NCBI GenBank assembly: GCA_934725855.1
Contig: CAKVCL010000002.1
Location: forward strand, 1 to 64,000
Reading direction: 5' to 3'
Source: an uncultured Cellulosilyticum sp.
GTDB lineage: Bacteria > Bacillota > Clostridia > Lachnospirales > Cellulosilyticaceae
DNA length: 64,000 nt
Shown here piece after piece: positions 1 to 10,202 of the stretch. How positions within the stretch are numbered: position 1 is the stretch's first letter; the number at the start of each line of letters is the position of its first letter. A program made the translations under genes and the position numbers. A model generated the notes under the pieces. It made no database searches. It was not told the origin of the DNA and saw nothing but the letters and a program-made list of their open reading frames with translations.

Positions 1-13
1 AAGTATTTACAGG

Positions 14-40
14 TACACTGGCTATGGAATAGCCAGTGTA
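14..40. repeat. Perfect inverted repeat (hairpin) at the window edge
   Basis: A 12-base arm TACACTGGCTAT is followed by a 3-base loop and its exact complement. No T-run follows on the + strand, so it is not a classical terminator for a gene reading rightwards. It may belong to a gene lying to the left of the window. Function is unknown. Confidence 0.5.
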
Positions 41-67
41 AAAGTGTTGCGCTTAATTTTACCGCTG

Positions 68-106
68 AATAGTAACCATATTATTAATAGACGCGTCGTT
101 ACTATT
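68..106. promoter_or_regulatory. Interrupted inverted repeat upstream of the methyltransferase
   Basis: AATAGTAAC at 68-76 and GTTACTATT at 98-106 are exact complements separated by 21 bases that include the palindrome ACGCGT. It sits 24 bases before the methyltransferase start, in the position of a promoter or operator. I cannot name the regulator. Confidence 0.35.
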
Positions 107-129
107 GAATAGAAGAGGATGATAAGAAT

Positions 130-888
130 ATGAATCAAAAATCAGATTGGTATAAATATGGCTGGAGCCTAGACATCATGAATCAGTCTTGGACAGAAAA
201 TACAAAAGAACAAGTTGACTTTATTATTGAAAAAATGAATCTAAAAGGTAATGAACGTATTTTAGACTTAGCCTGTGGTTATGGAAGACATGCTCTAGAG
301 TTTGCTAGAAGAGGTTATGAAGTGGTTGGCGTAGATATTACAGAAGACTATGTAAACTATGGCAATCAGGAGGCTAGTAAAGAAAAACTAAATGCTCATT
401 TCATTTTATCAGATATTAGAGAAGTGAATTTTGATAGTGAGTTTGATGTGGTTCTTAATATGGCAGATGGGGCAATTGGGTACTTAGAAAATGATATAGA
501 AAATATGAAAATCTTTAAGGTAATTGCCAAAGCATTAAAGCCAGGCGGACAACACTTTATGGATATTATGAGTGGGGATTATGCAGAAGTTCATTTCCCA
601 TGTCAATTATGGGATGCAGGACAAAAAGGTCTTACACTATCAGGCTTTGAGTGGAATCATGAAACAAAGACCATGTTGTATGGTCAGCTAGATTATAAGT
701 ATGGAGAAATTCTTCCTAAACCAGAAATGGAACTAGGAAATCCTACAAGATTGTATAGTATGAAAGAAGTTTCTGAGATTATGAAAGCTTTAGGAATGAC
801 TTTTATAGAAGCTTATGCAGATACAAAGGGCACACCTGCTTCAGCAAATGGCTTTCAGATGATGGCGTTTTCTAAGAAAAATAAATAA
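130..888 (+). CDS. Class I SAM-dependent methyltransferase
   Basis: This 252-residue protein should transfer a methyl group from S-adenosylmethionine to an unidentified substrate in the cytoplasm. The SAM-binding motif I is visible at residues 44-54 (ILDLACGYGRH), followed about 12 residues later by the acidic end of strand 2 in VVGVDIT, which holds the ribose. A motif IV-like stretch (VVLNMADGAIGYL) and a post-motif KPGGQHFMD follow, as in the methyltransferase 25/11 families. There is no signal peptide or membrane segment. The start has an upstream GAGGAT site. It is transcribed alone and ends in a strong bidirectional terminator. The substrate (small molecule, tRNA or antibiotic) cannot be told from the sequence. 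Confidence 0.85.
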   Translation: MNQKSDWYKYGWSLDIMNQSWTENTKEQVDFIIEKMNLKGNERILDLACGYGRHALEFARRGYEVVGVDITEDYVNYGNQEASKEKLNAHFILSDIREVNFDSEFDVVLNMADGAIGYLENDIENMKIFKVIAKALKPGGQHFMDIMSGDYAEVHFPCQLWDAGQKGLTLSGFEWNHETKTMLYGQLDYKYGEILPKPEMELGNPTRLYSMKEVSEIMKALGMTFIEAYADTKGTPASANGFQMMAFSKKNK

Positions 889-938
889 CCCTTAAAAAAG
901 TGAGAAGCACTTAAGCTACTCACTTTTTTAAGGGTTAT
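885..938. terminator. Bidirectional rho-independent terminator
   Basis: A 20-bp perfect stem (885-904 with 919-938) contains A-runs and T-runs on both arms, so it can end transcription of the methyltransferase from the left and of the AraC gene from the right. It overlaps the stop codons of both genes. Confidence 0.9.
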
Positions 939-1716
939 GAGAAGAATGATTTCTGTATTCAGTTGGCGTAAGCTTCATACGACTTTTAAATTGACGCATA
1001 AAGTGAATATCACTTTTATAACCGCAAAATTCTGCAATCTGTTTAATGGAAATATCGGTAGTGGTTAAAAGGTAGATCGAGTAATCAATACGGCTGTTAA
1101 TCACATCATTCATGACACTTATGTTAAAAAGGTTTTTATACATATGTTCAAAATGGGAACGACTCATAGCAAGTTCATGAGCCAAAGAGTCTATCTTCCA
1201 GTCATTTTGAGGCATATTATAAATCTTGCTTCTAATAATCGAAAATTTATCATAATGAGTGGAAATTTGAGTATCTTGATTCACACACAATTTTTCACTG
1301 AGTTTCAAAAAGAATAATCGGAAATATAATTCAAGTGTTTTTTCCTTATGTAGATTGGTTGAATAATTTTCATAGCTCATATTTTTGACGAGCAAGGAAA
1401 GATGGCTCATATCTCCGATTCGAATAATTTGATCGAAAGGAATACCCAGTGCACTAAGAAAATCTTCATCTTCTGATGAAAGTGAGAAGTGAAACCAATC
1501 GTTAATAAATTCAGAACCTAGTGCATGATAGTTTTGGGGAGTACCTTCTTTAAATAAAATAAATGAGTTTTTGGTGGCAATACATTCTTTATGCCCCAGA
1601 ATAAATCGGGCTGGGGTTTTTAGAAGTAATAATAAATAATCCCCAGAACCATTAGGTCTAGAAATTGAAAAATCTGCATCATGTCTATGGTTATAGCCAA
1701 TATTGTTTATTTTCAT
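928..1716 (-). CDS. AraC-family transcriptional regulator (sugar-type)
   Basis: This 262-residue DNA-binding regulator has an N-terminal cupin-like sensing region (about residues 1-140) and a C-terminal pair of helix-turn-helix motifs (about 165-258). The first HTH lies in SLAHELAMSRSHFEHMYK; the second is in ISIKQIAEFCGYKSDIHFMRQFK, with the typical PTEYR ending. It is transcribed divergently from the GH51-GH120 operon across a 258-base gap, so it is the probable sensor of arabinose- or xylose-containing oligosaccharides controlling that operon. That regulatory link is inferred from position. No palindromic operator was obvious in the gap. Confidence 0.88.
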   Translation of the reverse strand: MKINNIGYNHRHDADFSISRPNGSGDYLLLLLKTPARFILGHKECIATKNSFILFKEGTPQNYHALGSEFINDWFHFSLSSEDEDFLSALGIPFDQIIRIGDMSHLSLLVKNMSYENYSTNLHKEKTLELYFRLFFLKLSEKLCVNQDTQISTHYDKFSIIRSKIYNMPQNDWKIDSLAHELAMSRSHFEHMYKNLFNISVMNDVINSRIDYSIYLLTTTDISIKQIAEFCGYKSDIHFMRQFKSRMKLTPTEYRNHSSHNP

Positions 1717-1950
1717 TTTAATAGAACCTTCCTAAGTTGATAGCTAATTACAGTGTAAGAAATAGAAAATTTTATCAGTTTCTTTGTAAGATAATTTATG
1801 GGTATACCCTAACATATTTTATGGATAATATCAAATGGATTAGAGTATAGAAAAATTGCAGAATAAGTTAGTTATATAGCACAATATATCATTGAATATA
1901 AAGACAATACTGGATATGCTTTTAGTATAGATTTAGGATAGTAGCCTTAA

Positions 1951-3452
<1,502 letters not shown>

Positions 3453-3453
<1 letters not shown>

Positions 3454-5459
3454 TGAAGTACTATGTAAATTGTGAGGCAGTACAAGATGGATGTGGCGAT
3501 GAAAAACATCCATTTAGAACCATTAGTGAAGCAGCAAGTAGGGCATTACCAGGGGATGAAGTACTTGTTTATCCAGGTATTTATAGAGAAAATGTTAACC
3601 CAAAACATGCAGGTACTGAAAAAGAACGTATTGTTTATAGATCAGTAGAACCAGGAAAAGCAGTTATTACAGGAGCCGAAGTGATTAAAGGCTGGAAAAA
3701 GTATCAAGATGATGTTTGGAAAGTAACGATTCCTAACAGTCTCTTTGGAGGTGATAATCCCTATACAGATTTAGTAAGTGGGGATTGGTTTATTGCAACG
3801 ATTACAGCGCATCGAGGAGATGTGTATTTAAATGGTAAGTCACTTTATGAAGTAACAGAACTTTTTAAAGTCTTATTGCCTAGTAAAAACATCGATTCTT
3901 GGGATACTGATTTTACACTTTATACTTGGTATACCGAGCAAGATAAAACAAAAGATGAAACCATTATTTATGCGAATTTCCAAGGATTAAATCCAAATGA
4001 AGAAAATGTTGAAATCAGTGTAAGAAGGAATTGCTTCTATCCTTTAGAAGAAGGCATTGGCTACATTACGTTATCAGGCTTTAAAATTTGTCAGGCAGCT
4101 ACTCAGTGGGCACCACCTACTGCTTATCAAGAAGGAATGGTAGGTCCACACTGGTCAAAAGGTTGGATTATTGAAGACTGTGAAATCTGTGAGTCAAAAT
4201 GTTCTGGTATTTCATTAGGAAAATACTTACAACCAGAAAACAATAATAAATGGTTACATAAAAAATATAAAGATGGCGCACAAACAGAACGTGAATGTAT
4301 TTGTAGGGCACAACGTGAAGGCTGGACAAAAGAACGCATTGGTTCTCATATTATTAGAAGATGCAACATCCATGACTGTGGTCAAACTGGTATTGTAGGA
4401 CATTTAGGTGGCGTATTCTCTATTATTGAAGATAACCATATTCACCATATCAATAATAAACACAACCTAGCAGGTGCTGAAATTGGCGGTATTAAAATGC
4501 ATGCAGCCATTGATGTGATTATTCGTAGAAATCATTTCCATCACTGCACACGTGGTTTATGGCTAGATTGGCAAGCACAAGGGACTAGAGTAACGAGTAA
4601 CTTATTCCATGATAATGCCCTTCCTTTTGAAGAGAATCAAACAGAAGAAAACGCGCTCAATATGGGAGAAGATATCTTTATTGAAGTATCTCATGGTCCA
4701 ACACTAGTTGACCATAACTTACTGCTTTCTGAATGTGCGATGAAGCTTCCAACTCAAGGCGTTGCATTAGTTCATAACTTAATTGCAGGTTCATTTACAA
4801 CAGTTGGTAGAGGAACAGATAATGGCACAACAGGTATTCCTTCACCAAGATACACACCATATCATGTACCTCATCGTACAGAAATTGAAGGCTTTATGAC
4901 CATTTTACATGGAGATATGAGATTCTATAATAATATCTTTGTGCAACAAGAAGTAAGTCCATTATTTAAGGGGCTTGCTGAGCTTCAAAAAGATAATGAA
5001 TGGCAAGATAGTAATATGGTAACTGGAACCATTCCTTATGAAAGCTATCCTACATGGGAAGAATTTGATGCTCAGTTTGAAGGCTATTGTGGCATGGGCG
5101 GTAAGCCAAGCAACCGTTATTACGATCACTTACCAGTATGGACAGGTGGAAACGTATACTTCAATGGCGCAAAACCAATGAGTAAAGAAAAAGATGCAAG
5201 AGTATCTAACGTAAAAGTTACATTAAGTATTGAAGAAGTAGATGGAAAATATGTGTTTAGAAGCAACTTAGGAGAAGTTATGGGTGAGATGAATTGCAAA
5301 CTTCTTGCTACAGACGATTTAGGTTATGCTTTTGAACCAGAAGAAAAATATGAAAATCCAGATGGCAGTCCAATTGTATTTAATAGAGATTTCTATGGAA
5401 AAGACACAGGCTTAACCCCTCTTGTAGGACCTTTTGCTTGTGTAAATGATTACAAATAA
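3453..5459 (+). CDS. GH120-family beta-xylosidase (parallel beta-helix)
   Basis: The 668-residue protein starts with a DUF1565-like beta-helix entry (HPFRTISEAA, GDEVLVYPGIYRENV) and continues through repeated right-handed beta-helix turns. Its sequence closely resembles what I recall of the GH120 beta-xylosidase XylC of Thermoanaerobacterium: IYANFQG, RRNCFYPLE, WAPPTA, KGWIIEDCEI, GHLGGVFS and LWLDWQAQGTR are shared blocks. The expected catalytic nucleophile Asp falls at D372 (LWLDW) and the acid/base Glu at E411 (IEVSHGP). It lacks a signal peptide and is cytoplasmic. It is coupled to the GH51 gene, so the pair probably trims arabinose and then xylose from short arabinoxylan pieces. The family call is from memory; activity on other pentosides is possible. 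Confidence 0.85.
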
Positions 5460-5477
5460 TTATTAATTATAATAATG

Positions 5478-5520
5478 CCCCCCATTTATGGATTAAGACG
5501 ATAAATGAGGGGTATTTTTT
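5478..5520 (+). terminator. Terminator of the GH51-GH120 operon
   Basis: C-rich arm CCCCCCATTTAT pairs with ATAAATGAGGGG (one mismatch), loop of about 11 bases, followed by TATTTTTT. Confidence 0.88.
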
Positions 5521-5604
5521 ATAAACTAAATAAAAAGAAGATTGGGTATTATGAAAATATGGTAACATGATGGTATAATAAATAAAAAAAGTGCAGGAAG
5601 AAAG

Positions 5605-5700
5605 ATGAATCTTGTAGGACATTTTAATAAAGTAGCAAAGGAATACGATAAAAGTAGGAGAATATTTATGCCTAAATATAATGATAAAATGAGAAGGTAA
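5605..5700 (+). pseudogene. N-terminal remnant of a SAM methyltransferase
   Basis: A 31-codon ORF begins with MNLVGHFNKVAKEYDKSRR, which matches the start of a common clostridial class I methyltransferase family (FNxVAxxYDxQRRxxIP). It then ends after YNDKMRR, long before any SAM-binding motif. An AGGAAG site six bases upstream and a TATAAT-like hexamer at 5574-5579 show that the original expression signals persist. The rest of the gene is missing. Identification rests on the short N-terminal motif only. Confidence 0.55.
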
Positions 5701-5728
5701 ATATTGATTAACAAAGGGGAGAAAAGAG

Positions 5729-6799
5729 ATGTATGAAGAGTTAGTAAAAAGAAATGAAAAAATAATTGAAGCAGTTATTCATAAAGCCGAAAAGGTTTGC
5801 CCTGGATCTCTTGCATTAATTGGAATAAGTGGTTCATTTCAAAATGGGGATATCTATGATAAGTCTGATCTTGATTTATTAATTTTGATTAATGACGATA
5901 GAGGCTGGCAATTAGGGGCAACTTTTATTCAAAAAGACCTCATGGTTGGGCATGATATTTATTGTACGAAATGGGATGCACTAGAAGAACATGCTAAATA
6001 TGAGGCTCCTAATATTGCAAAACTTATGGATTCTAAAATCGTATATTGTGCAGATGAAAAGTATAGAAAAAGATTAGAAGATTTAAGAATGCAAGTAAAA
6101 ACTAAATTAGAGCAGCCATTTAATAAAGAAGATTATGATAAAGCCTATAAACAATTTAAAGAAGCAAAAGTAGAATTTTGCAATTTAATAATAAGTGATA
6201 AAGAAAATGAAGTATTAAGTTGTGTAGGGAAGATGTTATATTTCCTTGGAAATACAGTAGCGATGATTAATAAAAAATATTTTAAACGTAGTGTAAAAAG
6301 ATGTTTAGATGAAATTCAAGGTATGGAAAATGTTCCAAAAAATTTTTGTGAAAATGTGCAGAAGATAGTAGCTACAAGAGAGCTAACAGATATTAAAGAA
6401 ATTGCTACAAAGTTGATTCAAAGTGTAGAAGAAACTTTTAAACAGCTTAATATCCAACTGAGTAGCACTAAAGAATTGCCTAGTGCATCTAATCTTACAG
6501 GTACATATGAAGAAATGTTTTCTAATTGGAGAAATAAAATGTATCATGCTATTGATTTAGAAAATAGATATTTAGCCTTTATGAGTTTAGTTAGTTTGGA
6601 AGGAATGCTAAGTGATATTAGTGAGGAAGTTAAAATAGGTGAGTATGAGGTCTATAGTGCATATGATCCTGATGATTTACTAAAAACGGCTAAGGCATTT
6701 GATGGCATTTTGAATCAATATTTAGAAAATTATAAAGTGGCAAGTATGAAAGTGAATGAGTATCCCAATATCGATGTGTTTATAAAGAATTATCGATAG
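5729..6799 (+). CDS. Nucleotidyltransferase-domain protein
   Basis: The 356-residue protein carries the polymerase-beta superfamily signature GS-x9-D-x-D: GISGSFQNGDIYDKSDLDLL at residues 32-51, with the two metal-binding aspartates in DLDLL. The C-terminal two-thirds is helical and lysine-rich, resembling the HEPN-like half of kanamycin nucleotidyltransferase relatives. The likely chemistry is transfer of a nucleotide to a hydroxyl group of a small molecule or protein; the substrate is unknown. It has an AAGGGGAGAA ribosome site and no membrane segment. No partner gene of a toxin-antitoxin MNT-HEPN pair is visible next to it, so I do not call it an antitoxin. Confidence 0.75.
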   Translation: MYEELVKRNEKIIEAVIHKAEKVCPGSLALIGISGSFQNGDIYDKSDLDLLILINDDRGWQLGATFIQKDLMVGHDIYCTKWDALEEHAKYEAPNIAKLMDSKIVYCADEKYRKRLEDLRMQVKTKLEQPFNKEDYDKAYKQFKEAKVEFCNLIISDKENEVLSCVGKMLYFLGNTVAMINKKYFKRSVKRCLDEIQGMENVPKNFCENVQKIVATRELTDIKEIATKLIQSVEETFKQLNIQLSSTKELPSASNLTGTYEEMFSNWRNKMYHAIDLENRYLAFMSLVSLEGMLSDISEEVKIGEYEVYSAYDPDDLLKTAKAFDGILNQYLENYKVASMKVNEYPNIDVFIKNYR

Positions 6800-6811
6800 G
6801 CTTATAAAGAA

Positions 6812-6898
6812 ATGGTGGAGAGAGTGTATCTTATAGAAGACCACAACATGTTAAATTATAATCATAAAGACATCAAGAAAATAGGAGATAAGCGATGA
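6812..6898 (+). other. Small ORF overlapping the ASCH gene start
   Basis: A 28-codon ORF (beginning MVERVYLIEDHN) ends in an ATGA overlap with the following gene. It has no convincing ribosome binding site and I recognise no family. It may be a remnant of a longer gene, or chance. Confidence 0.25.
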
Positions 6899-7335
6899 AT
6901 CAAGTTAAACAATTTGTTAAAGAATCAGGACTAAGTATTAAAAAGTATGAAGCTTATTATTATGGGTATAAAGAGAGTGCAGATATGATATTAGGCTGGT
7001 TATTAAGTGGAGATAAAAGAGCCACAACAGGACTAAAATGTTTGTATGAGTTGGATAACTGCCCTTTACCACAGGTTGGGGATTACTCTGTTATTTTGGA
7101 TAGTAATGAAAATCCAAGGTGCATTACAAAAATTACAAAGATAGAAATCGTGAAGTTTAAGGATATATCAGAAGAATATGCCCTTATTGAAGGAGAAGGA
7201 GATAAATCATTAAGGTATTGGAAAGAAGAACATAAGAAGGTATTTACAAGAGAATGCAAGGAAGATTTTGGTATAGAATTTAATGAAGAGATGGAATGTG
7301 TTTGTGAATATTTTGAAGTGGTTTATCAGAAGTAG
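6895..7335 (+). CDS. ASCH domain protein
   Basis: The 146-residue protein has the ASCH fold (a PUA-like beta-barrel thought to bind RNA or nucleosides). The hallmark segment is LLSGDKRATTGLKCLYE at about residues 38-54, followed by GDYSVILDSNENPRCITKIT and the conserved acidic EGEGDKSLRYWKEEHKKVF. These match the YqfB/ASCH group found next to many acetyltransferases in Firmicutes. Some members hydrolyse N4-acetylcytidine; whether this one does is unknown. GGAGAT ribosome site is well placed. It is followed after eight bases by an AraC gene, so the two may be cotranscribed. Confidence 0.82.
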   Translation: MNQVKQFVKESGLSIKKYEAYYYGYKESADMILGWLLSGDKRATTGLKCLYELDNCPLPQVGDYSVILDSNENPRCITKITKIEIVKFKDISEEYALIEGEGDKSLRYWKEEHKKVFTRECKEDFGIEFNEEMECVCEYFEVVYQK

Positions 7336-7343
7336 AGAAGAAT

Positions 7344-8165
7344 ATGATTAGAATATTTACTATGAAAAACGGGCCATTACATTATGATTGGTGTGGCAAT
7401 TTAGCAAGCTATGATGGTTTTGTACATTACAAAAGAAACTTTGAACTTAATGTGTTTATTTATGTAACAGAAGGAACACTTTATATCACACATAATGGGG
7501 TAGAGCGTGTAGTGCAAAAAGACCAATATATTTTCCTAAAAAAAGGAGAAACTCATTGGGGACATAAAGCATCAAAAGGAAGGCTGACTTATTATTGGGT
7601 TCACTTTTTAGATGAACTTCAAATAGGTGAATGTGTGAAGGAAGATGGAATAGAGCAAAGTAATTATGTTTTTCCAGAATATGGCACAGCTCATAGACCT
7701 AAGCAAATTCAAATGCTATTTTCACAACTTCTTATTATGACTAGGAGGCAAATGCATGAAGGAGGCATTGCCGATTATGCTTTGAGTTTATTAATGATGG
7801 CGTTAACTAGAGATTATCGTGAAGTAAGTTTTGATCATGAGGAAAAAAGTAAGGAGCAGATAGAAGAAATATTAGACTATATCAAGATTCATTATGATTT
7901 GAAATTAACCCTTTCAGATGTGGCAAAGGAATTTGGTTATTCGCCTAATTATTTATCCACAGTCATAAAAAAACAAACAGGAAACCCCTTCACATATCAT
8001 GTTAATAACATGCGTGTGGAAGGGGCAAAGTTATTATTAAAGGAGCAGCTACTTCCTATTAAGGAAGTAGCTTATTCCTGTGGATTTGAAGATGAAAAAT
8101 ATTTTATGCGTATTTTTAAGAAGATAGTGGGCATCACACCTAGTGAGTATCGTAAGAGCCTTTAA
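7344..8165 (+). CDS. AraC-family transcriptional regulator (cupin sensor)
   Basis: A 273-residue regulator with an N-terminal arabinose-binding-type cupin (KKGETHWGHKA marks the barrel, about residues 10-145) and C-terminal double HTH (about 170-270; LSDVAKEFGYSPNYLSTVIKK and IKEVAYSCGFEDEKYFMRIFKK, ending PSEYRKS). It converges with the GH127 gene, whose stop lies seven bases away. Placement between two pentosidase loci suggests that it senses plant-sugar fragments and controls the GH127 gene or the upstream operon. This is inference from context. Confidence 0.87.
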   Translation: MIRIFTMKNGPLHYDWCGNLASYDGFVHYKRNFELNVFIYVTEGTLYITHNGVERVVQKDQYIFLKKGETHWGHKASKGRLTYYWVHFLDELQIGECVKEDGIEQSNYVFPEYGTAHRPKQIQMLFSQLLIMTRRQMHEGGIADYALSLLMMALTRDYREVSFDHEEKSKEQIEEILDYIKIHYDLKLTLSDVAKEFGYSPNYLSTVIKKQTGNPFTYHVNNMRVEGAKLLLKEQLLPIKEVAYSCGFEDEKYFMRIFKKIVGITPSEYRKSL

Positions 8166-8171
8166 TGGAAA

Positions 8172-10010
8172 CTATTTAATTTCAAAATAGACTGTATAGG
8201 CTTCATCTGTAATTTCATAAAGTGGCACAAAGTCTATGTTTTTAGCTTGATGTAGGGTGTGGTAATGATTTTGTTGCCATGGGAAATCTTCATAGGTATG
8301 AGTATTTTCAGCAAGCAAGAAGGTTGAAGGATTTTTGGCATCTCCCAAGATTTTAATTTGAGTATCTGAAAGACCAGCAAGAACAATTGGCCCATCTACA
8401 AGGGCAAATTCATCAGGTACGTCAGGAAGACCGACTGCTTTAACGCAACTTGGGAAAAAGATTTCTATTTCGTCTTGGTTCCAAGTTGTAGTGAGTTTTA
8501 GAAAACCGTTTTCTAATTTAACATCATATTCACCATTGGATACAGCATCTATAGAAAGCTGTTTTCCGTTAATTGATAATTCAGGCATACCGCTTATCCA
8601 CTCTGGTACACGCAGTGCAATGGTAAAGGTATTTTCTTTTTCGCAATTTACTTTAAATTTTAATGCCCAACGAGATTGTGCACCATGATCGATGCCATCA
8701 AAAAGTACCGCAGAGTCGTATTGCTTCATATTTAAACCAGTTGTAAAATGAACGTTTATATCATGATGAGACCAATGCAAAGTTGATGGAATATACTGAC
8801 TGACGATAAGACAATCTTTTGTTTCTTGATAAATGAGTGAAGCATAAAGTGCATGAGCTTGTACCATCGTACCAGAGCAACACCAAAAATCTCTTGTTGG
8901 AGAAGCAAATTTTTTATGACTGCCAGCTTTCAGCGGAAGAAAATAGGTTGGCAGAGCAGTTTGTTTGTGAGATTGTGCAAGCACTCCGTTGTATAGATTT
9001 TTTTCTATGTAATCAGCATATAGCTTCTCACCAGTAAAACTAAATAAATAAGAAGCTAATCGAATGAGATTGTAGACAGTGCAAAATTCTTGTGAAGTTT
9101 TACTAATAAAATGTCCAATCATTTTTGGATGTGTCCAGAATTCACCAGCGTTCTGACCACCTGTGCAGAAAGTTCCTCTGTCGGTAATGGCATTTTTCCA
9201 AAACTTCTTAGTAATTTCTAAATACTTTTCGTCATGAGTTAATTCATACATTTTAGCAGCACCATGTGCCCATGGAATAGAAGCATTGGCGTGCATACCA
9301 GATAAGGCATCTTGATTATTTAAAAGATTATCAAATAATTCAGGGTGGTCATATTGGCGCGCAAGCTCCATATATTTTTCATCTTGAGTCAGTTCATAGA
9401 GTGTTAACCAAATTTCTAGCATCCCACCTTCTTCACCACTATAAATAGCAGCAGGATTGACTTTAAGCATTTGATGCGTCCAATCTACATACCAATCTGC
9501 TTGGGCTGAAATAATTTCTAAAGCTTTCTCATTACCAGCAAATCGATAAGCATCTAGTAATCCCATCAATGTCTTGTGCATGGTGTACTGAGGAGACCAG
9601 ATTGCTTGTTTTTTTTCTAGGCGAGTAAAATATTTTTCAGGAATAGAGCCTACCCACTTACCTCCATTTTCCTTCTGGCAATCTGCTAGTTCATTAATAA
9701 TAATATCCATTTTAGCTTTAATTTCAATATCATGATTCGTTTGATATAACATAGCAGCCGCTGATAGCCAGTGCCCTAGAAAGTGTCCTCTAAGCTGAGA
9801 AGTTGGTGCTTCCCAACCCCAATGAAAACATGAATTTTCAGGATTATCTATTACCCCTAAGCTAGGTAGTTTGATTCCTGCTTCAAGATAGAAGTTTTGT
9901 AAAAGAGCCATATTACTAAGACTCATAAGATAAGTTCTATTATATTCAGCTCGATTTTTAAAAAGACTAGGATTAAGTGTAACATTTTTAGATGAGATGT
10001 TTTTTATCAT
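8172..10010 (-). CDS. GH127-type beta-L-arabinofuranosidase
   Basis: The 612-residue enzyme should remove beta-L-arabinofuranose, as found on plant extensin and other hydroxyproline-rich glycoproteins and some pectins. It shows an (alpha/alpha)6-barrel protein with the zinc-thiolate active site of GH127: E308 and C310 in TSQEFCTVYN and the Cys pair C377-C378 in DFWCCSGTM, one of which is the nucleophile. Family length is normal and there is no signal peptide, so it is cytoplasmic. The start is supported by AGGAGGTCTAT. With the GH51 and GH120 genes it forms an intracellular arabinoside/xyloside kit. GH146 is a close relative with a similar site and cannot be fully excluded. Confidence 0.9.
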   Translation of the reverse strand: MIKNISSKNVTLNPSLFKNRAEYNRTYLMSLSNMALLQNFYLEAGIKLPSLGVIDNPENSCFHWGWEAPTSQLRGHFLGHWLSAAAMLYQTNHDIEIKAKMDIIINELADCQKENGGKWVGSIPEKYFTRLEKKQAIWSPQYTMHKTLMGLLDAYRFAGNEKALEIISAQADWYVDWTHQMLKVNPAAIYSGEEGGMLEIWLTLYELTQDEKYMELARQYDHPELFDNLLNNQDALSGMHANASIPWAHGAAKMYELTHDEKYLEITKKFWKNAITDRGTFCTGGQNAGEFWTHPKMIGHFISKTSQEFCTVYNLIRLASYLFSFTGEKLYADYIEKNLYNGVLAQSHKQTALPTYFLPLKAGSHKKFASPTRDFWCCSGTMVQAHALYASLIYQETKDCLIVSQYIPSTLHWSHHDINVHFTTGLNMKQYDSAVLFDGIDHGAQSRWALKFKVNCEKENTFTIALRVPEWISGMPELSINGKQLSIDAVSNGEYDVKLENGFLKLTTTWNQDEIEIFFPSCVKAVGLPDVPDEFALVDGPIVLAGLSDTQIKILGDAKNPSTFLLAENTHTYEDFPWQQNHYHTLHQAKNIDFVPLYEITDEAYTVYFEIK

Positions 10011-10202
10011 ATAGACCTCCTAAAGGTGATTTTATATAAAGTATAAATTGTATAGTAAGTAATGTCAGTAGATAAAATTCATTTGAAGGTGGATTATTTT
10101 ATGGTCATAGGACTTCTTTATATAGTTTTGCACATTGAATTCAGAAAATATATGATTTAGAATGAAAAACAGTCGCAATAGATGATTAAAGGAGGTAATA
10201 AA

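Noticed and set aside
5729-6799. Type II or VII MNT-HEPN toxin-antitoxin
   Set aside because: The nucleotidyltransferase is a long single protein and no HEPN gene lies next to it.
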